A program made the position numbers and the translations under genes. A stretch of DNA of 64,000 bases from Iamia majanohamensis (lineage in GTDB: Bacteria > Actinomycetota > Acidimicrobiia > Acidimicrobiales > Iamiaceae). The first letter of the stretch is position 1, and the number at the start of each line of letters is the position of its first letter. This document shows, in pieces, positions 54,186 to 63,412 of this stretch. The notes under the pieces are model-generated. The model worked only from the letters and a program-made list of their open reading frames with translations, was not told the origin of the DNA and did no database searches. The stretch covers positions 310,001 to 374,000 of the forward strand of contig NZ_CP116942.1 of assembly GCF_028532485.1 (NCBI RefSeq), in the 5' to 3' direction.

Positions 54186-55697
54186 ATGCCGGTGATCCCC
54201 GGTCGCCGCGCCCTCCGCCGGGCCCGGATCGCCCTCGACGACGACCTGGTCCTGGGCGGGCTCATGGAGCGCCTGGCCGAGGCCGACCCCGACCGGGTCC
54301 TCGTCGACGAGGTCGACGGCGCCCGGCGCACGGTCGGCGAGGCCGCCGCCCTGGTCGACGGGTGGGCCGGCGCGGTGGCCGAGCGGGTCGCGCCCGGGGG
54401 GATGGTCGTGGTGGCCACTCCCAACGGCTACGACCAGCTCCTGCTCTGCCTGGCCGCCAGCCGGGCCGGCGCCGTGCCCGCGCCGGTGAACGACCGCCTG
54501 CGCCCGGCCGAGCTCGAGCACATCGTCGACGACGCCGACGCCGCCCTGGTGGTGCGGTCGCCCGACGAGCTGCCGACCGACTCCCCCCTGGGCACGGCCC
54601 ACCCGGCCGACGCCGGCGACGTCGGCGCGGTCTTCTACACCTCGGGCACGACCGGGCGGCCCAAGGGCGCCGAGCTCACCCACCGGGGCATCCTCGGGGG
54701 CCTCAACCGGGCCGCCCTCGTGCCCGCCCTGGGCCGGGGCGAGGAGGCCGTGTGCGGCCTGCCCATGGCCCACATCATGGGCGTCGCGGTGGCCGTGGGG
54801 CTGGCCTGCGCGTCGATCCCGGTGCGCTTCCTGCCCCGGTTCGACGCCGAGGCCGTCCTCGACGAGATCGAGGGGCGCCGGGCGGGCATCTTCGTCGGCG
54901 TGCCCGCCATGTACCGCATGCTCCTCGACGCCGGGGCCGAGGACCGTGACCTGGGGTGCGTGCGGCTCTGGCTGTCCGGGGCCGACGCCATGCCTGCGGC
55001 CCTGGCCGACCGCTTCAGCCGCATGGGCGGCCTGGCCACCCTGCCGGGCGTGGGCCGGGTGGGGCGGGCCGTGTTCGCCGAGGGCTACGGCATGGTCGAG
55101 ACCGCCGGTGGCGTGGCCGCCCGCGTCGCCCTGCCCTACCTGCCCGACGCGGTGGGCCGCGTCGGCGTGCCCCTGCCGGGCTACCGCACGCGGGTCGTCG
55201 ACCCCGAGGGCACCGAGGTCGGGCGGGGCACCGTCGGCGAGCTGCAGCTGGCCGGGCCGGGGGTGCTCAAGGGGTACCGCGGCGACGAGGACGCGTCCCG
55301 GGGCGCCTTCACCGACGACGGGTGGCTGCGCACCGGCGACCTGGTGCGCCGCGGGCCCCTGGGCGTCTTCACCTTCGAGGGCCGGGCCAAGGACGTGATC
55401 GTCCGTGGCGGCTACAACGTCTACGCCGTCGAGGTCGAGCAGGCCCTCGAGCAGCACCCCGACGTGGCCGAGGCGGCGGTGGTGGGCCTGCCCGACGACC
55501 GCCTGGGCGAGGTGCCGGCCGCGGCCGTCACCGCCCGGAGCGGCGCCGACCTCGACCCCGAGGAGCTCCGGACCTGGGCCCACGACCAGCTCAGCTCCTA
55601 CAAGGTGCCGGTGCGGGTCGTGGTCGTCGACGAGCTGCCCCACAGCGGCACCCGCAAGGTCCAGCGGGCCGAGGTGCGCGACCTCTTCGCCGGCTGA
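54186..55697 (+). CDS. Acyl-CoA synthetase/ligase (ANL superfamily)
   Basis: 503 residues from ATG 54186. The P-loop is VFYTSGTTGRPKGAELTH, A5-type motif AEGYGMVETAGGVA, the hinge GWLRTGDLVRRG and the C-terminal VIVRGGYNVYAVEVEQAL. The catalytic Lys is in GTRKVQRAEVRDL. It activates a carboxylic acid to acyl-AMP and then acyl-CoA; the substrate cannot be read. No other fatty-acid genes lie beside it. A GTG start at 54111 is possible, but the extension looks non-coding. Confidence 0.92.
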   Translation: MPVIPGRRALRRARIALDDDLVLGGLMERLAEADPDRVLVDEVDGARRTVGEAAALVDGWAGAVAERVAPGGMVVVATPNGYDQLLLCLAASRAGAVPAPVNDRLRPAELEHIVDDADAALVVRSPDELPTDSPLGTAHPADAGDVGAVFYTSGTTGRPKGAELTHRGILGGLNRAALVPALGRGEEAVCGLPMAHIMGVAVAVGLACASIPVRFLPRFDAEAVLDEIEGRRAGIFVGVPAMYRMLLDAGAEDRDLGCVRLWLSGADAMPAALADRFSRMGGLATLPGVGRVGRAVFAEGYGMVETAGGVAARVALPYLPDAVGRVGVPLPGYRTRVVDPEGTEVGRGTVGELQLAGPGVLKGYRGDEDASRGAFTDDGWLRTGDLVRRGPLGVFTFEGRAKDVIVRGGYNVYAVEVEQALEQHPDVAEAAVVGLPDDRLGEVPAAAVTARSGADLDPEELRTWAHDQLSSYKVPVRVVVVDELPHSGTRKVQRAEVRDLFAG

Positions 55698-55768
55698 ACG
55701 CCACCTGACCCCCAGGTGGCGTGCGGGTGACGGGTAGCCTCGTGACGGTGGACACGACGGAGCAGGGG

Positions 55769-56962
55769 ATGGATCGACGGCGCGTGCTGCGGCTGATGGG
55801 CGTGGGGCTGGCCTCCTCGGCGATGGCGCCGTGGCTGGTGGCGTGCTCGTCCGACGACGGTGACCCGTCGGCCGGGGGCGGGACGACCACCTCGACCGCC
55901 CCGGCGTCGACCACCACCACCACCCCGCCCGGACCGGTGGGCCCCCTCGGCGAGCCCGACGCCAACGGCCTGCGGGTCCCCGACGGCTTCACGTCCCGGG
56001 TGATCGCCACGAGCGGCGAGGTCGTCGAGGGCACGGGCTACACCTGGCACGGCAACCCCGACGGCGGCGCGACCTACGCCGCGGCCGGCGGCGGGTGGAT
56101 CTACGTGTCGAACAGCGAGGAGCTCGACACCGGAGGAGTGTCGATGGTGCGCTTCGACGCCGACGGCACAGTCGTCGAGGCGGCACGGATCCTCGACGGC
56201 ACCGACGTCAACTGCGCGGGCGGCGCCACCCCGTGGGACACCTGGCTGAGCTGCGAGGAGGTGCCTGACGGCCGCGTCTGGGAGTGCGACCCCACCGGCG
56301 GCGAGGACCCCGTCGTGCGCCCGGCCCTGGGGCGGTTCAAGCACGAGGCGGTGGCCGTCGACCCGGCCGCCGAGGTGCTGTACCTGAGCGAGGACGAGCC
56401 CGACGGTGCCCTCTACCGCTTCACCCCCGACTCCTGGCCCGACCTCACCGCAGGCACGCTCGCGGTGCTGGCCGGACCCGAGGGCGAGCGTCGGTGGGCC
56501 GACGTGACCGACCCGGACGGCGGCGCCGCCAACCCGACCCGGAACCAGGTCGAGGACGTCGTGCGCTTCGCCGGCGGCGAGGGCCTGGCCCACTTCGAGG
56601 GCACGACGTACCTCACCACCAAGATCGACAACAGGGTGTGGGCGCTCGACGGGCAGGACGTGACGGTCGTCTACGACGCCGCCACCCAGGAGGGCGAGCC
56701 GGTGCTGACCGGCGTCGACAACATCACCGTCGACGCCGGGGGTGACCGCTACGTGGCCGAGGACGGAGGCGACATGCAGGTGGTGCGCCTCGGCCCCGAC
56801 GGCCTGGTCGAGCCCGTGGTGCAGGTGGTCGGCGTGGAGGGCTCGGAGATCACCGGGCCGGCGTTCTCGCCCGACGGCACCCGCCTGTACTTCAGCTCGC
56901 AGCGCAGCCCGGGCCGCACCTACGAGGTCACCGGGCCGTTCCCCCACGGCCAACCCGGCTGA
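55769..56962 (+). CDS. PhoX/DUF839-like secreted protein with Tat-type signal
   Basis: 397 residues from ATG 55769, chosen because GGAG stands six bases upstream; GTGs at 55742 and 55748 are alternatives. The start MDRRRVLRLMGVGLASSAMA is a twin-arginine signal, followed by a possible lipobox (LVAC) and a Thr/Pro linker. The rest is a beta-propeller-like domain: WDTWLSCEEVPDGRVWE, LGRFKHEAVAVDPAA, VLYLSEDEPDGALYRF, the typical PhoX/DUF839 blocks. Export through Tat fits a protein with a metal cofactor (PhoX has Fe and Ca). Phosphatase activity is possible, not certain. Confidence 0.85.
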   Translation: MDRRRVLRLMGVGLASSAMAPWLVACSSDDGDPSAGGGTTTSTAPASTTTTTPPGPVGPLGEPDANGLRVPDGFTSRVIATSGEVVEGTGYTWHGNPDGGATYAAAGGGWIYVSNSEELDTGGVSMVRFDADGTVVEAARILDGTDVNCAGGATPWDTWLSCEEVPDGRVWECDPTGGEDPVVRPALGRFKHEAVAVDPAAEVLYLSEDEPDGALYRFTPDSWPDLTAGTLAVLAGPEGERRWADVTDPDGGAANPTRNQVEDVVRFAGGEGLAHFEGTTYLTTKIDNRVWALDGQDVTVVYDAATQEGEPVLTGVDNITVDAGGDRYVAEDGGDMQVVRLGPDGLVEPVVQVVGVEGSEITGPAFSPDGTRLYFSSQRSPGRTYEVTGPFPHGQPG

Positions 56963-56977
56963 GCAGCGAGGCCGGGC

Positions 56978-57529
56978 CTAGCCGCCGGCGGTCGTCGGCA
57001 CGTCGCCGGACTCCACGATGGTCGTGGAGGTGGTCGTCGTGGTCTCTCGCCGGTCGAAGTTGAGGTCGACGTCGAGCTTCCCGTCGACCACCTCGACCGG
57101 GTAGCTCTCCAGGCCCTCGCCGTCGGCGGGGGCCGTGAGGGCGGCGTCGCACTCGGCCCGGAACAGGTCCTCGTCGGGCTGCCAGTCCCAGGTGCACTCC
57201 CGGTCGCGGTCCGGGGGCTGGGCCCGGAAGGCGTACCAGCCCTCCTCGGGGTCGTCGCCCAGGTGCTGGAGGATGACGTCGCGGGTGCTCGACGTGCCGG
57301 TGTCGGAGATGTCGCCGTAGAGGATCGGCCCCCGCTCGTCGATCTCCTCGGCCAGGCGCTCGGCGTTGCCGCCCTGGAAGGTCTGGTCGCCCAGGCGCAC
57401 GTCGAAGCTGTCCTGGCGCGAGGTGAGGACCGAGGCGCCCCACAGGACCAGCAGCACCACCGCGATGCCGACCCCGGACACGGCCAGGGCCCGGCCGGCG
57501 TGGCTCCCGGAGCGCTCGACCGGGCTCAT
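56978..57529 (-). CDS. Membrane-anchored protein with a degenerate Rieske-like domain
   Basis: 183 residues from ATG 57529. One N-terminal helix (GVGIAVVLLVLWGASVLT) anchors an extracellular domain. The pattern GPILYGDIS, CTWDWQPDEDLFRAECDAAL, and LESYPVEVVDGKLDVDL follows that of the Rieske fold, but the CxH and CxxH ligands are missing and only two Cys remain. It cannot hold a normal [2Fe-2S] cluster. A Thr-rich tail ends the protein. The function is unknown. It is convergent with the PhoX-like gene and divergent from sucC. Confidence 0.7.
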   Translation of the reverse strand: MSPVERSGSHAGRALAVSGVGIAVVLLVLWGASVLTSRQDSFDVRLGDQTFQGGNAERLAEEIDERGPILYGDISDTGTSSTRDVILQHLGDDPEEGWYAFRAQPPDRDRECTWDWQPDEDLFRAECDAALTAPADGEGLESYPVEVVDGKLDVDLNFDRRETTTTTSTTIVESGDVPTTAGG

Positions 57530-57702
57530 CGGCGGGGCGTGCCGGCCCGCCCGCGCCGCGCCGACGTGGTGGTCACGACGGGCCGGGTCGGGGCCAGAGT
57601 GGTGGTCGCGGGCACGTGCGTAGTATCCCTGCCCGGGCCGCCCGGCTTCGAGTCGCGCCGGGACGCCGCCCCCCTGCCACCCCGAGGGAGACCGTCCTCC
57701 GC

Positions 57703-58842
<1,140 letters not shown>

Positions 58843-58863
58843 AGCCCGGAGGACACCGAGAGC

Positions 58864-59748
58864 ATGAGCATCTTCGTCGACGAGACCACCAAGGTCATCT
58901 ACCAGGGCCTCACCGGGTCCCAGGGCCGCTTCTACGGCCTGCGCAACCGCGACTACGGCACCCAGGTCGTGGCCGGCACCAACCCCAAGAAGGCCGGCAC
59001 CGACGTCGAGGGCATCCCGATCTACGCCTCGGTGGCCGAGGCCAAGGAGGCCACCGGCGCCACCGCGTCGTGCGTCTTCATCCCCGCCCCCGGCGTGAAG
59101 GGCGCGGTCATGGAGGCGGCCGAGGCCGGCCTCGAGCTGGTCGTGGTCATCACCGAGGGCGTCCCCGCCCAGGACGAGGCCTGGTTCTTCAACAAGGTGA
59201 GGCGGGACCACCCCGGCACCCGCATCCTCGGTCCCAACTGCCCCGGCGTCATCAGCCCGGGCAAGGCCAACATCGGCATCACCGCCGGCGAGATCGCCAA
59301 GGAGGGCGGCCCCGTCGGCATCGTCAGCCGCTCCGGCACCCTCACCTACCAGGCCCTCTACGAGCTCAAGCTGGCCGACATCGGCGTCACCACCTGCGTC
59401 GGCATCGGCGGTGACCCCGTCCCCGGCACCAGCTTCATCGACTGCCTGGAGGCCTTCGAGGCCGACCCCGAGACCAAGGCCGTCATGATGATCGGCGAGA
59501 TCGGCGGCTCGGCCGAGGAGGAGGCCGCCGAGTTCATCAAGGCGGAGATGTCCAAGCCCGTGGCCGCCTACGTCGCCGGCGTCACCGCCCCTCCCGGCAA
59601 GAAGATGGGCCACGCCGGCGCCATCGTCTCCGGCGGCAAGGGCACGGCCGCGGCCAAGATCGAGGCCCTGGAGGACGCCGGTGTCCGGGTGGGCCAGAAC
59701 CCCACCGAGGCCGGCGCCCACATGGTCGACATCGTGGCGTCCCTCTAG
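58864..59748 (+). CDS. sucD: Succinyl-CoA synthetase alpha subunit
   Basis: 294 residues from ATG 58864 with a CGGAGGA ribosome site. CoA-binding domain: [20 protein letters not shown] and [35 protein letters not shown] and [18 protein letters not shown] are typical of the family. The phospho-His is H250 in [14 protein letters not shown]. It forms the heteromer with SucC. The stop is followed by a non-coding, repeat-bearing stretch of about 330 bases. Confidence 0.96.
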   Translation: MSIFVDETTKVIYQGLTGSQGRFYGLRNRDYGTQVVAGTNPKKAGTDVEGIPIYASVAEAKEATGATASCVFIPAPGVKGAVMEAAEAGLELVVVITEGVPAQDEAWFFNKVRRDHPGTRILGPNCPGVISPGKANIGITAGEIAKEGGPVGIVSRSGTLTYQALYELKLADIGVTTCVGIGGDPVPGTSFIDCLEAFEADPETKAVMMIGEIGGSAEEEAAEFIKAEMSKPVAAYVAGVTAPPGKKMGHAGAIVSGGKGTAAAKIEALEDAGVRVGQNPTEAGAHMVDIVASL

Positions 59749-60078
59749 TCGAGGTCACTCGCTTCGCTCCGTTCCCTCGAGCTGGTCGTGCTCGCTGCGC
59801 TCGCGCCGTGGGATCTCGGCAGGTGCCGGCTCGTCCCTCGCAGGCACCTGCCTCTGCGGGGGAGACCCCCCGCACCCCCCAGCGGCTGCGCCGGCTCGCC
59901 ACGCCTGTGTCGGGGCGCACCCCCTTCGGTGCCATGGGTTCCCTGCGGCCTCGCCGGGGTGGGTCACGTCGGCTGGGGGGCTGGGTTCCCTGCGGCCTCG
60001 CCGGGGTGGGTCAGGTCGGCTGGGGGGCGCGGGTCGCTGTGGTCTCGTGTGGGGTGACCGAGGTGGCGGGGTGATCAC
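59749..60078. other. Non-coding stretch with hairpins and repeats
   Basis: Several open frames overlap here, but none has a ribosome site or known motif. It holds CTCGCTTCGCTC and GCTCGCTGCGCTCGC motifs, CAGGTGCC...GGCACCTG (stem with 15-base loop, from about 59819), GCGGGGG-AGA-CCCCCCGC, and a 47-bp tandem duplication. The hairpins close to sucD may end its transcription. Confidence 0.6.
59936..60029. repeat. 47-bp tandem duplication
   Basis: Units 59936-59982 and 59983-60029 start GGGTTCCCTGCGGCCTCGCC and differ at two positions. They lie just before the exonuclease gene. A recent slippage or duplication event is the simplest origin. Confidence 0.85.
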
Positions 60079-60849
60079 ATCAAGCTGATCTCTTGGAACT
60101 GCAACGGGGTGCGGTCGGTGCGGGACAAGGGGGTGCTGGAGGAGCTGGTCCGCGCCGAGGCGCCCGACGTCCTGCTCCTGCAGGAGACCCGGGTCCAGAC
60201 CGAGCCCCCCGGCCTCGAGTTCCTCGACGGGTGGCACCGGGTGTGGAACGCGGCGGACCGCAAGGGCTACTCGGGCACCGCGGTCTTCAGCCGCCTGCCC
60301 ATCGAGGCCTCCCGTCCCGGGCTCGGGCGCGCCACCCGCGACCCCGAGGCCCGGGTCCTCACCGTCGACCTGCCCGGGCTCACCGTCGTCTCCGCCTACG
60401 CCACCAACGCCCGGCGCGACCTGTCCCGCCTGCCCCAGCGCGTCGCCTTCGACCAGGCCCTCACCCCCCACCTCCGCACCCGGGCCCGACGGCAGCCCGT
60501 CGTGCTCGGCGGCGACCTCAACGTGGCCCCCACCCGCGACGACCTGGCCCGACCCACGTCCAACAAGGGCCGCTCGGGCTGCACCGACGAGGAGCGGGCC
60601 GCCTTCCAGGCCCACCTCGCCGCCGGCTTCGTCGACGCCTACCGCCACCTCCACCCCGACGGCCGCGACTGGACGTGGTGGTCCAACGTCACCTTCGCCC
60701 GGGACCGGGACGTGGGCTGGCGCATCGACCACTGGCTGGTGTCGCGCCGGCTCCGCCCCCACCTCCGCCGGGCGTGGGCGCTCAGCGACGTGCGGGGCTC
60801 GGACCACTGCCCCATCGGCCTCGAGCTCGACCTCCCCGGTCCGGGCTGA
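60079..60849 (+). CDS. xthA: Exonuclease III family AP endonuclease without a standard start codon
   Basis: About 256 residues. The family N-terminus MKLISWNxNGxR is present as IKLISWNCNGVRS, but the Met position is ATC (60079). There is no ATG, GTG or TTG between the stop at 60055 and this point; CTG at 60085 is another option. Starting at GTG 60109 would lose the first strand with the metal-site Asn. Other motifs are intact: LLLQETRVQ, GYSGTAVFSR, VVLGGDLNVAPT, WRIDHWLVS and GSDHCPI. It cuts at abasic sites and degrades DNA 3' to 5'. Confidence 0.85.
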   Translation: MKLISWNCNGVRSVRDKGVLEELVRAEAPDVLLLQETRVQTEPPGLEFLDGWHRVWNAADRKGYSGTAVFSRLPIEASRPGLGRATRDPEARVLTVDLPGLTVVSAYATNARRDLSRLPQRVAFDQALTPHLRTRARRQPVVLGGDLNVAPTRDDLARPTSNKGRSGCTDEERAAFQAHLAAGFVDAYRHLHPDGRDWTWWSNVTFARDRDVGWRIDHWLVSRRLRPHLRRAWALSDVRGSDHCPIGLELDLPGPG

Positions 60850-60862
60850 CGCGACCCCGGGC

Positions 60863-61669
60863 TCAGGCGGCCCGGGACCGCTGGTAGCGGGCGGGCGAGG
60901 TGGCCAGGTGCTGGCGGAAGTGCCGGGTGAGGTGGGCCTGGTCGTAGAAGCCGACGTCCACCGCGACCTGCGACGCGGGGACGCCCTCGAGGAGGAGACG
61001 CCGCGCCGCCTCCACGCGCCGCCCCACCAGGTACCGGTGGGGCGGCAGGCCGTACTCGTCGGTGAAGCTGCGGATCAGGTGGGTGGTGCTCCAGCCCAGG
61101 CGGACGGCCACGTCGTCGAGGCGGTGGCGCGCGGCCAGGTCGGCGTCCAGGTGGGCGCGCAGCGCCTCGGCCGCCTCCGAGGACGCCGGCTCGACGCCGG
61201 TCGACCGCACCCCCAGGCCCGCCGCCACCCCGTCGACCACCGCGGCCAGCAGGGCCTCGGCCTCGAGGTCGCCGGCCGGCGCCACCAGCGCCTGGTGGAG
61301 GTCGGCCACGGCCCGCACCAGCGCGGGGTCGGCGAGGGTCGAGCCGTCGACGGCCGGTCCGACCAGGTCGAGGCCGAGGCGCTCCGGTCGCAGGTACAGG
61401 ACCCGCTTGGTGAAGCTGCGGCCGGACCGGGCCGAGCGGCCGTCGTGGGCCACGTGGGGCGGCAGCACGGTGACGGCCCGGCCACCGGCCGACCGCTCGT
61501 GGCGTCCGAGGCGGTAGCGGACCAGGCCCCGGTCGACGAGGAGCACCGTCCAGGTCCCGTGGCTGTGCAGGGGGTAGGCGTGGTCGGTGAACCGGGCGTG
61601 GAGCACCTCGTCCACGCCGGGTAGGTCCGGGTGCCAGGACCGGGACGCCTCGGGGGCTGCGGGCAGCAC
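60863..61669 (-). CDS. AraC-family regulator
   Basis: 268 residues from GTG 61669; TTG 61684 is an alternative. The N-terminal cupin-like part has HARFTDHAYPLHSHGTWTVL. The C-terminal double helix-turn-helix has HRLDDVAVRLGWSTTHLIRS and VPASQVAVDVGFYDQAHLTR, then HFRQHLATSPARYQRSR. It diverges from the DUF2000 gene 49 bases away, which it probably controls. The ligand is unknown. Confidence 0.9.
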   Translation of the reverse strand: MLPAAPEASRSWHPDLPGVDEVLHARFTDHAYPLHSHGTWTVLLVDRGLVRYRLGRHERSAGGRAVTVLPPHVAHDGRSARSGRSFTKRVLYLRPERLGLDLVGPAVDGSTLADPALVRAVADLHQALVAPAGDLEAEALLAAVVDGVAAGLGVRSTGVEPASSEAAEALRAHLDADLAARHRLDDVAVRLGWSTTHLIRSFTDEYGLPPHRYLVGRRVEAARRLLLEGVPASQVAVDVGFYDQAHLTRHFRQHLATSPARYQRSRAA

Positions 61670-61718
61670 GCGAGGACCGTACAAGACCCCCTGGGCCGGG
61701 CCGGGGTCCACTGGGGCG

Positions 61719-62132
61719 GTGGACACCGAGCAGCGCAAGATCGCCGTCGCCGTGCGCGACGACCTCGAGACCTGGCAGCGGCTGAACGTCGCCGCCTTCG
61801 TCACCAGCGGCATCGGGACCGCGTTCCCGGACCTGGTGGGCGAGCCCTACGTCGACGCCTCCGGCGTCGGGTACCTCCGCAAGCTGGGCCTGCCCGTCCT
61901 GGTCTACGCCGGTGACGGGCCGGGGCTCCGCCGGGCGTTCGACCGGGCCCTCGGCCGAGGGCTCGCCGTCAGCGTCTACACCGACGACCTGTTCGCCACG
62001 CGCGACGACGTGGAGAACCGGGCCGCGGTCGAAGCCGTGGCCACCGCGGACCTGGTCGTCGCCGGCTTCTCGGTGGTCGGGGCGGCGCGCCAGGTCGACA
62101 AGGTCTTCGACAAGCTGCGCCTCCACCCCTGA
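61719..62132 (+). CDS. DUF2000-family protein
   Basis: 137 residues from GTG 61719. RKIAVAVRDDLETWQRLNVA and AFVTSGIGTA at the start and VDASGVGYLRKLGLPVLVYA in the middle match the DUF2000 family, which has a PTH2-like fold. Function is not known. Pairing with an AraC regulator is often seen in Actinobacteria. No signal peptide. Confidence 0.85.
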   Translation: MDTEQRKIAVAVRDDLETWQRLNVAAFVTSGIGTAFPDLVGEPYVDASGVGYLRKLGLPVLVYAGDGPGLRRAFDRALGRGLAVSVYTDDLFATRDDVENRAAVEAVATADLVVAGFSVVGAARQVDKVFDKLRLHP

Positions 62133-62151
62133 GCGGGCCGGGCCGGCCCGC
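62133..62151. terminator. GC hairpin between convergent genes
   Basis: GCGGGCC-GGGCC-GGCCCGC forms a 7-bp stem with a five-base loop directly at the stop of the DUF2000 gene, seven bases before the end of the convergent membrane-protein gene. It could end transcription in both directions. Confidence 0.5.
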
Positions 62152-62157
62152 ACCGGG

Positions 62158-63276
62158 TCAGGGCGTGTTGCTGGGCGGGGGCTCGGGGAAGCCGGGCTGC
62201 GGCGCGGGTGCCTCGGGCTCCGCCGGGGGTGGCGGGGGCGGCGCCGCGGTCGGTGCGTCGGCCGCGGCCGGGTCGTCGCTCGGCGGGGCCGGCGGAGGAC
62301 CCGGGATCACCTGGGTGCCGGGGTCGATGAGCGCCCCCCCGCCGGTGGCCGGGGCCGGGCTGGGCTGGGGCGGGGCCGGCTGCGGGTCGAGCGGCCCGGG
62401 CTCGGGCTGGGGCCCGGGGGGCGCCGGGGCCGGCGCCGGCCCCGGTGACCAGGGCTGGGGGTCGGCGGCACCGGGCGCCGGGGCGGCCGGGTCGGGCTGC
62501 CACTGCCCGGGGACGGGGGGCGGCGGAGGGGCGGGCTGCTCCCACTGGCCGGGGGCCGGCGGGGGCGCCGGCTGCTGCCACTGCCCCGGGTCGGCCGGGG
62601 GGGCCGCCTGCCACTGCCCGCTGGGGGGCGCCGGGGTGGGCTGGGCCCACGGGCCCGGGTCGGCCTGGTCGGCGCCGGGCTGCCACTGGCCGCTCGGAGG
62701 GGCGGGGGTGGGCTGCGGCCACTGGCCCTGGGGGGTGCCCGGGGCCTGCGGTGCGCCCTGGCCCGGCCAGGTCGCCGGCGCGGCGCCGGTCTTGGCCGGC
62801 AGCAGGTCGAGGACCGTCCCGGCGACGCCGCCGGCGAGCCCCAGGAACAGCAGCAGCATGCCCAGGCCGAGCTGGGTGTCGGTCTCGCCGAACAGGTCGC
62901 CGGACAGCAGGATGCTGACGAGGTAGCCGAGCCACAGCAGCACCGCGAAGACCAGGGCGACGAGCTGGACCTGGAGGAGGCTGAAGCCAGCGAGGCGGCG
63001 CTCGGCCATGCCCGCCCCGCCGAAGGCCCGCAGCAGGGCGAGGGCGCCGGCCAGGAGGGCGAAGAGCGGGATCCAGGTGCCCACGCCGAAGAGGCCGGGG
63101 GCGAAGTCGGTGGTCCACACCGACCACCCGACCTCCTCCCCGAAGGCGTCGATCTTGTAGATCTGCACGAAGGAGAAGAGGAAGGTGAGCACCCCGGCCG
63201 CAGCGGTGACGATGGGGCCGATCGGCGGTGCCCCCTTGGCGGCGGGGGCCGGTTGTGCGGGCTGGGGCCAGGCCAC
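62158..63276 (-). CDS. Four-helix membrane protein with a Pro/Gln/Trp repeat tail
   Basis: 372 residues from GTG 63276 with a perfect AGGAGG site. Four hydrophobic helices fill about residues 18-160 (PIVTAAAGVLTFLFSFVQIY and similar). The C-terminal 210 residues are disordered: Pro, Ala, Gly and Gln with a GQWQ unit repeated about six times (PSGQWQP, DPGQWQQP, APGQWEQP, VPGQWQP). The layout is like mycobacterial Pro-rich membrane proteins (34-kDa-antigen type). Function unknown. Confidence 0.8.
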   Translation of the reverse strand: MAWPQPAQPAPAAKGAPPIGPIVTAAAGVLTFLFSFVQIYKIDAFGEEVGWSVWTTDFAPGLFGVGTWIPLFALLAGALALLRAFGGAGMAERRLAGFSLLQVQLVALVFAVLLWLGYLVSILLSGDLFGETDTQLGLGMLLLFLGLAGGVAGTVLDLLPAKTGAAPATWPGQGAPQAPGTPQGQWPQPTPAPPSGQWQPGADQADPGPWAQPTPAPPSGQWQAAPPADPGQWQQPAPPPAPGQWEQPAPPPPPVPGQWQPDPAAPAPGAADPQPWSPGPAPAPAPPGPQPEPGPLDPQPAPPQPSPAPATGGGALIDPGTQVIPGPPPAPPSDDPAAADAPTAAPPPPPPAEPEAPAPQPGFPEPPPSNTP

Positions 63277-63412
63277 GGGGTGCCTCCTGGGGCGGGGTGC
63301 AGGTGCAGGCCCGGTCTAGCCGACGCGTCGATCCGCCACACCCGGCCGGGCCGGGGCGACCTACCCGTTCGCCCGGTCGGCGAACCGGTGGCGGCTGGTA
63401 GGTTCGCCGGTC

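Noticed and set aside
59681-60088. Overlapping plus-strand frames after sucD
   Set aside because: They run through tandem repeats and hairpins and have no ribosome site or known motif.
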